DNA of 61,070 nt from assembly GCA_021324395.1 (NCBI GenBank), contig JAJPJG010000026.1, positions 1-61,070 on the forward strand, written 5' to 3'. Each line of letters opens with the position of its first letter. The first letter of the stretch is position 1. The DNA is from Spartobacteria bacterium (GTDB lineage Bacteria; Verrucomicrobiota; Verrucomicrobiia; Chthoniobacterales; Chthoniobacteraceae). This document shows, in pieces, positions 1 through 10,000 of this stretch. Made by a program: the position numbers and the translations under genes. The notes under the pieces are model-generated. The model saw only the letters and a program-made list of their open reading frames with translations, made no database searches and was not told the origin of the DNA.

Positions 1-676
1 CGCTCATGTCGTTGCCGTCGATCGTCTGCACGTCCCATTCGATCGCCTCGAAACGCTTCGCCGCGTTTTCGCTCTGCGTCGCGATCGCCATCGCGTCGAG
101 CGTGACGTCGTTGGAATCGTAAATGAGGATCAGGTTATCGAGTTTGAAATGGCCCGCGAACGCCATCGCCTCCATCGCGACGCCTTCCTGCATGCAGCCG
201 TCGCCGGCGAGACAGATGATGTGATTGTCGAAAATTTTGTGCGCATCGGTGTTGTAATGCGCCGCAGCCATTTTCTGCGAAACGGCGTAGCCGACGGCAT
301 TGCCCACGCCCTGTCCGAGCGGGCCGGTCGTGGCTTCAACGCCCGGCGTTTCAAATGACTCCGGATGACCAGGCGTGTGCGAATGGAGCTGGCGGAAACG
401 CTTCACGTTTTCCAGCGGCACGTCGTAGCCGGCGAGATGCAGCCAGCTATAAAGGAACATCGAGCCGTGCCCCGCGCTGAGGACAAAACGGTCGCGATTG
501 ATCCATTTCGGCTCGTCGGGATTGAGCTGCAGCGCGTGGCCGTAAAGCACCGCGCCGATTTCCGCGCAACCGAGCGGCAGGCCGAGGTGACCGGAGTTGC
601 ACGCGTGCACCGCGTCCATTGCGAGACCGCGCGCTTCATTGGCGGCGCGGGAGAGAGCATCGAGATTCAGTTTCAT
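1..676 (-). CDS. tkt: Transketolase, N-terminal part (cut by window edge)
   Basis: Transketolase moves two-carbon ketol units between sugar phosphates in the non-oxidative pentose phosphate pathway, using thiamine diphosphate. Only the first 225 residues are present, because the gene runs off the left edge. Visible family marks are His30 in 'NSGHLGLP', His70 in 'SAGHGSM', the 'TGPLGQG' loop near residues 117-123, and the ThDP/Mg motif 'GDG' at residues 158-160 followed later by an Asn in 'DSND'. The ATG at 674-676 is well supported, because the N-terminus aligns with the usual helix that precedes the first His. It is the first gene read leftward after mscS and has its own 78-bp upstream gap. 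The family call is firm; whether a dedicated paralogue exists elsewhere cannot be told. Confidence 0.93.
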   Translation of the reverse strand, partial: MKLNLDALSRAANEARGLAMDAVHACNSGHLGLPLGCAEIGAVLYGHALQLNPDEPKWINRDRFVLSAGHGSMFLYSWLHLAGYDVPLENVKRFRQLHSHTPGHPESFETPGVEATTGPLGQGVGNAVGYAVSQKMAAAHYNTDAHKIFDNHIICLAGDGCMQEGVAMEAMAFAGHFKLDNLILIYDSNDVTLDAMAIATQSENAAKRFEAIEWDVQTIDGNDMS

Positions 677-754
677 AAGAGGAAAAAGCGCGGGAGAGTA
701 AGGGCTCCTCGGCGGCAAGTCAAGACAACCGGATTTGCTAATTCCGCTTGCGGC

Positions 755-1807
755 TTATCTAGCGTTGCTCTTCGGGAACATCACGCGATCCGGCTCGGCG
801 TTCATTTTGCGGAGTAATTTCTCGATCAGCCGCGACTTCACGCGACCCGCTTCGCGCGGCACGACGAGATAACGCACGATTGCCTCCAGCCATGTATTTT
901 CGCTCACGCGGAAAAACACCGATGGCCGCTCGCGCACCTCGAGTTCATCCACCGGCGTCTGCGCGAGCAAATCGCGGAACGTTTTCACGCGCTCCATCAT
1001 CGCCTCGCCGAGATCCTCCTCGACGACCTGCTGCATCGTCCGCGCGACAAACTCCAGATCGCTCTCATACGCGATGTTAAATCTGATCTCGTTCCAGATG
1101 TAGGGAAACAGCGGCCACGAGTAGTTGTAAACGGCCTTGCTCAGCACCTGGGAGTTTGGAAAGCGAATGATCCGTCCGCTCGGATGATCTCCGCTGATGT
1201 ATTTGCCGCCAAACTCCCACAGCGTCGTGTCGAGATAACCAACGTCGATCACGTCGCCGGTCGCTTCCTCGATCTTGATCCGGTCGCCGACGCGATACGG
1301 CTGGCGCACGAGCAGATAAATCCAGCCGATGAAACTCGACAGCGTCGTTTGCAGCGAAAATCCGACGATGATCGAAATCACACCCAGCGACACGACCGCC
1401 GCATACCAATTCACAAACAGCACCGATACCGCGATGAATGCGACGACAATCGCGATGACGAGATGCAGGATGCGCCGCAAATTGTAACGCACGACCGCGC
1501 TATCGAGCCGTCCGATCAAATAGACCTCAGCGAGCTTCGCAGCCGCGAGCACCAGCACGATCAACGTCGCGCCGCGCGTGAGCCGTTGCAGCAGCGGTGC
1601 GTAATCTTTCGCAAACGAAAACCATGGCAACTCCAGCACGTAATAAAACGCCGCCAGCCCAGCGAGCAGCAGCGCATGCGTGCCGAGCCAGAGCTTGTCC
1701 TCCGTGCGCGCGCACGGCTCCGGCGCTGTTTCGCCGCGCGTTTCGCGCAGCGCGCGCTGCACTTCGCTGTCGCGTTTGATTGTCTCGACGTCGCTCATGA
1801 CGGTCAT
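755..1807 (-). CDS. MscS-family mechanosensitive ion channel
   Basis: This 350-residue protein is predicted to be an inner-membrane channel of the small-conductance mechanosensitive family, which releases solutes under hypo-osmotic shock. A charged N-terminal stretch of about 45 residues precedes several hydrophobic segments (roughly residues 45-65, 75-95 and 112-135). The pore-lining helix and beta domain follow, with 'GFSLQTTLSSFIGWIYLL', then 'QPYRVGDRI' and 'GDVIDVGY', the classic MscS beta-domain signature. A soluble alpha/beta C-terminus ends the protein. A Ser/Thr-rich pore helix replaces the Gly/Ala-rich helix of E. coli MscS, so conductance may differ. It is divergent from prmA with only 22 bp between start codons, so the promoters must overlap the coding ends. 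Confidence 0.9.
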   Translation of the reverse strand: MTVMSDVETIKRDSEVQRALRETRGETAPEPCARTEDKLWLGTHALLLAGLAAFYYVLELPWFSFAKDYAPLLQRLTRGATLIVLVLAAAKLAEVYLIGRLDSAVVRYNLRRILHLVIAIVVAFIAVSVLFVNWYAAVVSLGVISIIVGFSLQTTLSSFIGWIYLLVRQPYRVGDRIKIEEATGDVIDVGYLDTTLWEFGGKYISGDHPSGRIIRFPNSQVLSKAVYNYSWPLFPYIWNEIRFNIAYESDLEFVARTMQQVVEEDLGEAMMERVKTFRDLLAQTPVDELEVRERPSVFFRVSENTWLEAIVRYLVVPREAGRVKSRLIEKLLRKMNAEPDRVMFPKSNAR

Positions 1808-1829
1808 TTAGTTAATCGAAACAAAACAG

Positions 1830-2666
1830 ATGCTTGTCTGGCGCAAACTCAGCTCCGCGAAATGGGAGGACGCATGGCTCGAACGCCTCGGCTTCATCGA
1901 TCCGCAGCACGTCGTGGTCACGGCGCTGGCGGGCGCGAAGACGATTCGCATCGAGGCTTACGACATTTCGAAAAAGGACGCCGAGCAGCTTGTGAAGCGC
2001 TTTGGCGGGCAAACACGCGTCCTGCAAAATCGCAATTTCGTCGCCGATGCGGCGAAACCGCGCCCGCCGCTTTTGATTCGCGATACGCTCGTGGTCGTGC
2101 GCTCGGAGAACGAAAGAGCGAAACTCGAAAAACAGTTTCCAGATCGTCACGTTCTCGCGATCCCGGCGGCAATGGCGTTCGGCACCGGCGACCACGCGAC
2201 GACCGCGAACTGCCTCCGCTTTTTGTGCGACACCGCCGAAACGAATTCCGGCAAATCGTGGGAGATGCTCGACCTCGGCACCGGCACCGGCATTCTCGCG
2301 ATCACCGCGCGGAAGCTTGGCGCAAAACGCATCGACGCTTACGACTTCGATCCTGCTTGCATACGGACAACGCGGGAAAACGCTGCGCTAAACGGCGTGA
2401 AGTTGCACGCGATCCAAAAAGTGGACGTGCTGAAATGGACGCCGTCGAGACAGTGGGATGTAGTCACGGCGAATCTTTTCAGCGGGGTGCTCATCGCCGC
2501 CGCCGCAAAAATCGCACGCGCAACGAAGCGAGGCGGTCATCTCATTTTTTCCGGAATCCTGCGCGAACAGGAACACGAATGCATCCGCGCCTTTCGCGCG
2601 CAACGGTTCGACATCCGCGAAATCTCGCGTCGCGGAAAATGGGTAACCGCACTCGCGCGTCGCTGA
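1830..2666 (+). CDS. prmA: Ribosomal protein L11 methyltransferase
   Basis: PrmA trimethylates ribosomal protein L11 with S-adenosylmethionine. The 278-residue length is close to the family norm. The N-terminal substrate-recognition domain covers about residues 1-90. The PrmA-specific 'AFGTGDHATT' motif lies at residues 116-125, followed by the SAM-binding 'DLGTGTGIL' at 148-156, an acidic residue after the second strand ('DAYDFD'), and the 'ANLF' motif around residues 214-217. The ATG at 1830 leaves a 22-bp gap to the divergent mscS. The aldehyde dehydrogenase gene follows after 15 bp, so co-transcription is likely. The N-terminal domain is less conserved than the methyltransferase core, but the combination of motifs is specific. 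Confidence 0.92.
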   Translation: MLVWRKLSSAKWEDAWLERLGFIDPQHVVVTALAGAKTIRIEAYDISKKDAEQLVKRFGGQTRVLQNRNFVADAAKPRPPLLIRDTLVVVRSENERAKLEKQFPDRHVLAIPAAMAFGTGDHATTANCLRFLCDTAETNSGKSWEMLDLGTGTGILAITARKLGAKRIDAYDFDPACIRTTRENAALNGVKLHAIQKVDVLKWTPSRQWDVVTANLFSGVLIAAAAKIARATKRGGHLIFSGILREQEHECIRAFRAQRFDIREISRRGKWVTALARR

Positions 2667-2681
2667 ACGAAAAATAAACGA

Positions 2682-4076
2682 GTGCAAATCGCGTCAATCA
2701 ATCCAGCCAACGGCGAAACGCTCGCGACGTTCGAGCCGATGAGCGACTCGCAAATCGAGGAGAAGCTGCAGCGCGCCGCTGATGCGTTTGCGGCGCATCG
2801 CAAAACGTCTTTTGTCGATCGCGCTGCGAAGCTGAATCGCGCCGCTGAGATCCTCGATGGCGACGCGGAGAAATTCGCGCGGATGATGGCGCTGGAAATG
2901 GGCAAGCCCATTCGCGGAGGCGTCGCGGAGGCGCGCAAATGCGCGATGTGCTGCCACTTTTACGCTGAAAACGCGGAGCGATTTCTCGCCGACGAAATCG
3001 TCGAGACCGACGCGCAGCACAGCTTCGTGCGCCATCAGCCGATCGGCGTCGTGCTCGCGATCATGCCGTGGAATTTTCCGTTCTGGCAGGTCATCCGCTT
3101 CGCCGCGCCCGCCTTGATGGCCGGCAACGTCGGTCTGCTCAAACACGCGTCGAATGTGCCGCAATGCGCGCTCGCGCTGGAGGAGATTTTTCGCAGCGCC
3201 GGCTTCGGCGACACATTCCAGACGCTGCTCATCAGGTCGGATAAAGTGGAGCGCGTGTTAAGCGACCCGCGCATCCGCGCCGCGACGCTCACCGGCAGCG
3301 AACCGGCTGGAAGCAGCGTCGCCGCGACCGCCGGCAAGCTCATTAAAAAAACCGTGCTCGAGCTCGGCGGGAGCGACCCGTTAATCGTGATGCCGACAGC
3401 CGATCTCGCGCAAGCGGTGCGCATCGGCGCCCAGGCACGCTGCGTCAATAGCGGCCAGTCGTGCATCGCTGCGAAACGCTTCATCGTGCACGAAAAAATC
3501 TACGATGAATTCGAGCGTGGCTTTGCTGATGCGATGAACGCGCTGAAAGTCGGCGATCCGCTCGACGAGGCGACGGACATCGGCCCACTCGCCACGCCCG
3601 ACATCCTCGACGGACTCGACGAGCAGGTGCGTAAAACCGTCGCCGCGGGTGCGCGCGTCGTCATCGGCGGCGAACGCCTCGACCGGCGCGGGAGCTTTTA
3701 CCCGCCGACTATCCTCGCCGATATCGCTAAAGATTCGCCCGCTTACCACGAGGAGTTTTTCGGCCCGGTCGCGCTCCTTTTCCGCGTCCGCGACATCGAT
3801 GAAGCCATCGCACTTGCCAACGACACCCCATTTGGCCTCGGCGCGAGCGCATGGACAAATGACGCCGCCGAGCGCGACCGCTTCATCGACGAAATCGAAT
3901 CGGGACAGGTCTTCATCAACGCCATGGTCGCATCCGATCCGCGCCTCCCCTTCGGCGGCGTCAAGCGCTCCGGCTACGGTCGCGAACTCAGCCGCGACGG
4001 CATCCGCGAGTTCGTAAACATCAAAACCGTCTGGATCGCGCCGGCGGCGAAGAAGCCGGGGGACGAAACGGAGTAG
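2682..4076 (+). CDS. NAD(P)-dependent aldehyde dehydrogenase, succinate-semialdehyde type
   Basis: This 464-residue enzyme belongs to the aldehyde dehydrogenase superfamily and most resembles the Sad/YneI succinate-semialdehyde branch, which oxidises succinate semialdehyde to succinate. The oxyanion Asn131 sits in 'PWNFPFWQ', the general base Glu227 in 'LELGGSDP', and the nucleophile Cys261 in 'NSGQSCIAAKRF', a wording typical of that branch. A C-terminal 'PFGGVKRSGYGRE' closes the cofactor domain. The start is a GTG at 2682, just after the prmA stop; no nearby in-frame ATG fits the conserved N-terminus. The gene ends three bases before the stop of the convergent giant amylase. Exact substrate is inferred from motif style only. 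Confidence 0.9.
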   Translation: MQIASINPANGETLATFEPMSDSQIEEKLQRAADAFAAHRKTSFVDRAAKLNRAAEILDGDAEKFARMMALEMGKPIRGGVAEARKCAMCCHFYAENAERFLADEIVETDAQHSFVRHQPIGVVLAIMPWNFPFWQVIRFAAPALMAGNVGLLKHASNVPQCALALEEIFRSAGFGDTFQTLLIRSDKVERVLSDPRIRAATLTGSEPAGSSVAATAGKLIKKTVLELGGSDPLIVMPTADLAQAVRIGAQARCVNSGQSCIAAKRFIVHEKIYDEFERGFADAMNALKVGDPLDEATDIGPLATPDILDGLDEQVRKTVAAGARVVIGGERLDRRGSFYPPTILADIAKDSPAYHEEFFGPVALLFRVRDIDEAIALANDTPFGLGASAWTNDAAERDRFIDEIESGQVFINAMVASDPRLPFGGVKRSGYGRELSRDGIREFVNIKTVWIAPAAKKPGDETE

Positions 4077-4079
4077 CGA

Positions 4080-7000
4080 CTACCGCTTCAGCTCCACCCG
4101 GAAAAACATCCGCTGGCCGGTGTTGTTCGGCAGCGTGATGTGCGTGGTGGATTGCGTGCTGTCGGCGGTGATGACGACGGGCGTGTTCGTCGTGTCGAGC
4201 ACATCGCTCCACGTGACAAGGTCGCTGGAATGACGCACGCGATAATCGCAGCCGGGGGTGCTCGTCCATGTGAGATCCATGCCTTCGCCGCTGACAGCTG
4301 AAGTCGAGCAGGCCAGTTTTGATGTCGGGTCGAGCGGATTGGTGCCGGCGAGAAATTCCTGCAGGTTCGTCATGCCATCCTTGTCGGGATCGGCGTTGGC
4401 GACTTTGGGGTCGGTGAGGCTGAAGCCGTATTGCTGTTTCCACGCATCGGGAATGCCGTCGTTGAGCGTGGAGGTCGCGTTGTAAGGATTCGGCTGGCCT
4501 GCGTGCGATTCGCTCGTGTCGATGAGTTTCAAATATTGCGCCTGTCCACCGGTGGTGACGCTCGTGGTGAGGCCGACGGTGATGCCATTCGCAATGACAT
4601 CCGTGCCGGTGCGGTCGGTGGCCCAAACGTGCGCCGTCGGATCGGCGGCGATCAGATTAACGAGGTTGTAAGTGTGCGACGGCGCGATGCCGAAACGGTT
4701 CGAGCCGCTCGTGGCGAGCGCGTTCAGGTTGAACGTCGCCCAGCGGGTGGAACTCGCGGTGTAGTTGTTATTCACAAAAGCAAACACCGTGTCCTGCCAC
4801 GCGGCGCTCGCGCCGGCGTCCTGGAATTTCGCGACGGCGAACATGTCGGGATCGTAGGTGCCGGTATCGGTGCGCGAGAGGAAATAGACGTTCTGACTCC
4901 GGAGCGCGGGCGAGTTTTTGCGTGCGTTGTTGACGCGGCTGTAAAGCGTCTGGAGGTTCCAGTCGCGGTTTTGCCAGACCTTGCGCATCGAGTTGAACGT
5001 TTTGAAATTCGGGATCGATTTGCCGAAATTCAGCTCGTAAATGTCCCAGTTGTTGTTCGCGTTGGCGACGCCGCTGAATGCATAAGTCGCCGCATCGTTC
5101 TTCGCACCGGCTTCCTGTCCGTAAAGCAGCATCGGGATTCCATCAAGCGCGCTCACCTCGGCATACGCCTGGAAAATCGAATACGGGTCGTTCGAGGGAA
5201 ATACTTCGTCGTGGCTGGTGAGATTGTTGAGCAACACGACGTTGTCGTAGGCGTTGCGGCGATCGTCGTAGGCCTTAAACGTCGGAAATGTCGTCGGGTT
5301 CGCCGTGCCCGCGCTGCCGGCGCCGTTGGCCGGATACGCAAAGAACTGATCGCGCCAGTAAAACACGATGTTTTCATTCAGGATATCGAACTGCCGCGCG
5401 CTGCGGTAACCGACGCCGTGCCGGTTGCTGCCGTTCACCGCGCGGAAGCCGTCGAGCGACTCGGCCATGAAAAGGAAATCCCATTTCACGGTGCGCGTTT
5501 TGTTGATGCAATATTCCCAGAATTTCGACGGCAGGCCTTGCGCGAAATCGCAGCGCATTCCGTCGATGCCTTTGTAGCTCTGCTCCGGCGGAGTGCCGGG
5601 CGGGCAGCCGGTCTTCGTCAGCCAGTAAACCGGATAGTAGGCGAAATACTGCCAGAGCTCGCGCGTCGTGGAAGAGAGCGGCGCGATGTCGTCCCGCTCG
5701 AGCAGATAATCGTCCTGGTCGGCGTCGCTCGCGGTTTTGACGAGCGCGTCGTAGCTGCCGAAATAGAAATCGCGCACGTCGGTCCATTTTCCGAAATCGC
5801 TGCGATCGGGTGCGACGGCCATGTCGGTCCCGCTGGTTGCCGGCTGGTCGTAGTTGCCGGTTTTCGAGAACCACTGCGGGCGCATGTCGCTGATTTTCGT
5901 GTTCGGGTCAAAGCCGAACAAATCGGCGCCGCCTTGTCCGAAGACTGCATCGGGTGCGCAATGGTTGAAGGTCGCATCCACCATCAAGTTCACGCCGATA
6001 TTATCCATCTGTTGCACAAATGTGGTAAACTCGTTGAGCGCGCCCGCCGGCGTATTGTCCGCGCCGAGCAGCGGATTCACGCTCCAGTAATCGCGCACCG
6101 CATACGGGCTGCCGGGCACGAATGGCGAGCCGGTCGCGGAGGGATCGCCGATCGGATGCACCGGCTGGAGCCAGAGGGTGTTCACGCCGAGTCCGGTGAA
6201 ATGGCCGTTATTGATGATGTCGGGCCGGTCGGTATTCGCGGTGTAAAGATCGCGGAACGTGCTGCGCGTCGCCTGTGTCGTGCCGGTCGCCTCGACGACC
6301 ATCGGATTGATTTCATACATCGTCGCGCTCTGCGCCTTTCGCGGCGAGACGACGGCGACGCAATCGCGCCGCTGCGCGTGGTCGGTGTAGTAAATCCACG
6401 GCCCGGCATTGACGCGATAGCGCGCGTTGATGCGGTAAACGCCGCAACGCATGACCGGCAGCGTGACGGTGTAACCGCCATTGCCGTTCGGCGTCATCGG
6501 ATAGGAGCGGTAATAGGTCTGGCTCGTCGGTGTCGCCGCATCGAGGTTGTCGTCGATAGTTGCGAAATTGCGCCGGTTTAAATTCGTGACGAGCTCGACG
6601 TTCGTGATCGCGGCGTTCGGCGCGATGTTCGGATAAAGGTTCACCGTGACCTGCGCGGTTTCCTTCATCAATTCATCGATGAAAAAGCGGCGCAGCCCGT
6701 AGTTGGCGTCGGCGGTGTTTCCGTTCACCACTGTTTCCATCGTCGGTTTTCCGTTGTCGAAATAACCGTCGAGATCCTCGTCGCGGATGCTGTCGGTCGC
6801 GACCGGCTGAAACTCGGTGATCTGCAAATTATTGTCGCCGCTCCACGCGACCGGGCATTGCGAATTGATCGTCCCACCGTCGCTCGTGCCGTAGGCGACC
6901 GCCGCGAGATAGATCACCTTCGGCACGCTGCCGAATACTTCCTGCAAATCGATTTCGCCCTCGAGCGCCTGTCCATTCGCGCCGATCGCCGAAATGCCCA

Positions 7001-10000
7001 TCGTGCCGCCGTTGACGAAGCTGTTGTAGTTCGACCCGCTCGCCGTCACCGATTCGCCGACGAGCCACGGCTTCGTCGCTTTGTTGAAATGAATCGTCCC
7101 GGCCTTCGCCCACGGCGCTACTTCGCTGTTGCCGAATTGATCGGTGACGAAAAGGAAGTGATCGTTCGCGCCGCCTTTGGGCGACCACGTGGCGACATAG
7201 AGCTTCGTGCCTTTCACCGCCGCGAGAATTTTCATCCCGCTGTTGGCGATTTCGTAATTCGCGCTGTCGAATTGCCCGTCCATCACGAACACATGCGGCG
7301 TGACGTTGACGTTGATGTTCGCGTAGCTCGCGCTGGCGTCGGTGGTCGAGCCGTTCGCGTTTTGGAAAACGAGCGTGACGTTGTGCGCGCCGGACGGCAC
7401 GGCGAAGTTGTAATTCCACGCGCCGTTCGCGCTAAAGGTCATCGCGAAATTTTGGGCCGTGCCGCCGTCCACCGAGGCGCGGACGTAAATCGCGCTGACG
7501 TTTTTCAGCGGGCCGAAGTTCGGCCGATACGTGATCGCGAGCGAGTTGGTTCCACCCGCGCTGACGAGATTCCACGAGGCCTGCTGCGCGGCGGACAGGT
7601 TCGGCTGGCTACCCGTGTTGTAGATGTTGAAGTGATACGGATCGCCGAATTGCAAAAAGCCCTGCCGCACTTTGTCGAGGTTGCTCGCGCCGGAACCGGT
7701 CGCGCTGACGCCGAAATGATCGCCGTCCCAACTGCCGCTGTAAAACGTGTCCTGGTTCAGCGGATTCAACTGCGTCCACGTCTCGCCGAAGTTCGGGATG
7801 GTGTCCTGGTTCGTGTCGCCCGGGATCACCGTGTTCGGATTGATTCCCGCGAGGACGCCCGGCCACTCGATGTCGTCCGGCAATCCGTCGCCGTCGGAAT
7901 CCACCATGTTCTGGCCGTAAAGATTGAAGACAACGGTGCGGCAAACACGTTTCGTCTGTCCGTTCACCGTAACTTCCGCTTCGAAAAAGTGCGTGCCGTT
8001 GATGAACGCGCCATAGAGCCGGTCGGCGACTCCGCCCGAGGTGTAACGCCCGTCGAACGTGTGCGAGATCGTGCCGGTGCCGCTCAAGCCGACCTGCTCA
8101 TAGCCGTCCCACCACATCCGCACGGAACCGGCGGTCACGCCGGCATCGACGGTGATCGTCGTTTGCGGGAACGGCAGGTAGATCGACTGTCCTTCGCTCC
8201 AGTTCATCGCGATGTTCGGGCCGCTGGTGGAGACGGTGAAATTTTGCGAAGCGGTGCTGCTGTTGATCTCCGCCTGTGGCGAGCCGTTGTCGTATTCGTG
8301 GGCGCGAATCGTCAGTGTGTGCGTGCCGGCGCCGAGGCCGGTGACGTTGTATTTCCATGTGCCGCGCATCACCTGCGCGGCGTTTTGCCACGCGCCGCCG
8401 TCGATTTGCGCCTCGATTTTTCCGGCGCTCTTGTCGTCATTCGTGATGGTCGCAACGGCGTCGCCGTTAACTGTCGCGGGCAGGTTGATCGCCAGCGAAG
8501 GACCGGTGCGATCGACGTAAACAACTTTCGAGAATGTCTGGAAGATCGCCGACTGTCCCGCGGCGCGATGGGTGAAAGCGCGCGCTTTGATGACGTGCAG
8601 TCCCTCGGGAACATTCGTTAAATCGGCGGTGAATTTCCATTTGCCGGCCGGCCCGACATAGGTCGCCTGCTGATAACCGCACGCGATCATGTCGTTCCCG
8701 CCAAATTGCGTCACCGCGTTGTTGACGTTGCGGCCCTGTCCCCAGCGAACGATGACGTTGTCCACGTAACTGCCGGCGGGGTCGTTGTAATCGACTTCGA
8801 TGTCCACCGAGTTGCCGGTGACGCGCGGAATCGTGCGCGCTTTCGGCGCGGCGTCGCGTCCGCCGGGGACGACCCAGTTCATCGTGCCGACCTGTGTTCC
8901 ATTTTGCAAAAAGCGGACCGGTTCGCCAACCGGCGTGGCGACATACGGCGCGTAGCAGACGAAGCCCTGCCCGCCGCGCGCCGGCACGGTGATCGTCGCC
9001 TGCGCGTTGCTCACCGTCACGTCGTTGCCGTTGTTGCCGGTGTAATCGTGCAGCACCGTGCCGTTCGGAAAACTCGTCGCGACGGTGCGGGTCTGGTCGC
9101 TGCCGGATGCATTGAGCGCGACGAGCAACGTCGCCTCGCCGCTGTCGGGCTGCGCGTTCCCATTCGCGTCGTCGTAACGCTCATAGGCGTAATAATTGTT
9201 CTCGCTCCAGCGATTCCACTCCCGGCCGCGCGCGAATTGATTGTGGATGTAAACGAGGTTCGTGATCACGCCGTCGTAATCGCCGAGCGCGTCGCCGGTG
9301 CCGGGCTTGACCCACGTCTTGGTGTTGTAGTCGCTCCACGAAATGTTGTTGCCGGAGAAATAGACGATCGGCACGCCGGTATGCGTGAGGATGTAGGCGT
9401 AGCCGAGTTGGAGTTTTGTCGGCGCGCTCTGGTCGTGGCTCTGCACGAACATCACTCCCTCGGTCGGGTCGAGCGCGGTGCCGAGCGTGCCTAAAGTTGC
9501 GAGCGTGCTGTTGTTAAACGCATTGTCGAGCAGGTTAATCTTCTGCGGGAAATCGAGGTAGCGCATCTTGACGTTCCCCTGCCGCCAGTAGTCGAAGGTC
9601 GAGCTCGCGCCGCTGAAGATTTCCGAGAAGTTCAGCATCTGCTTGCGGCGGATGTCGTTCTTGAATTGGTCGGTGTTAGTCGCATCGAAGGTAAGGCCGC
9701 GGCGCTGCGCGAAATTGTATTGCGCCTCATGCAGGAAACCCGCGTTCGGGTCGCCGAAAAATTCCCGCACGACGTGCTTCGCCGCATCGAGGCGGAAGCC
9801 GTCGTAATCCATCGCGTTGCCGAGCCACGCCGCCCAACGGCCGAGCATCTGCCGCACGTTTTCCGCCGGAAGCTGCGAGCCGGGTGCGTTGTAGGGATAC
9901 TTGTCGTATTGGCCCGGGTGCCGGATGAAAGGCGCGGGCTCCGCGGTGTAATTCGGCGCGCCGGTCGAGAAACGCCCATCGGGCTCGGTGACGATGTCCA

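Noticed and set aside
1808..1829. Separate promoter elements for mscS and prmA
   Set aside because: The 22-bp gap is too short for two promoters and no clear -35/-10 pair could be seen within the coding ends.
1184..2677. A 497-codon frame on the plus strand across mscS and prmA
   Set aside because: It crosses two well-supported genes in another frame or strand, and is Arg/His-rich without any domain.
4431..8621. Long open frames of 716 and 587 codons on the plus strand opposite the giant amylase
   Set aside because: They have biased Arg/Val/Ala/Asp composition with no recognisable motif, and the minus strand encodes a clear GH13 protein with intact catalytic sites. High-GC third positions open the antisense frame.
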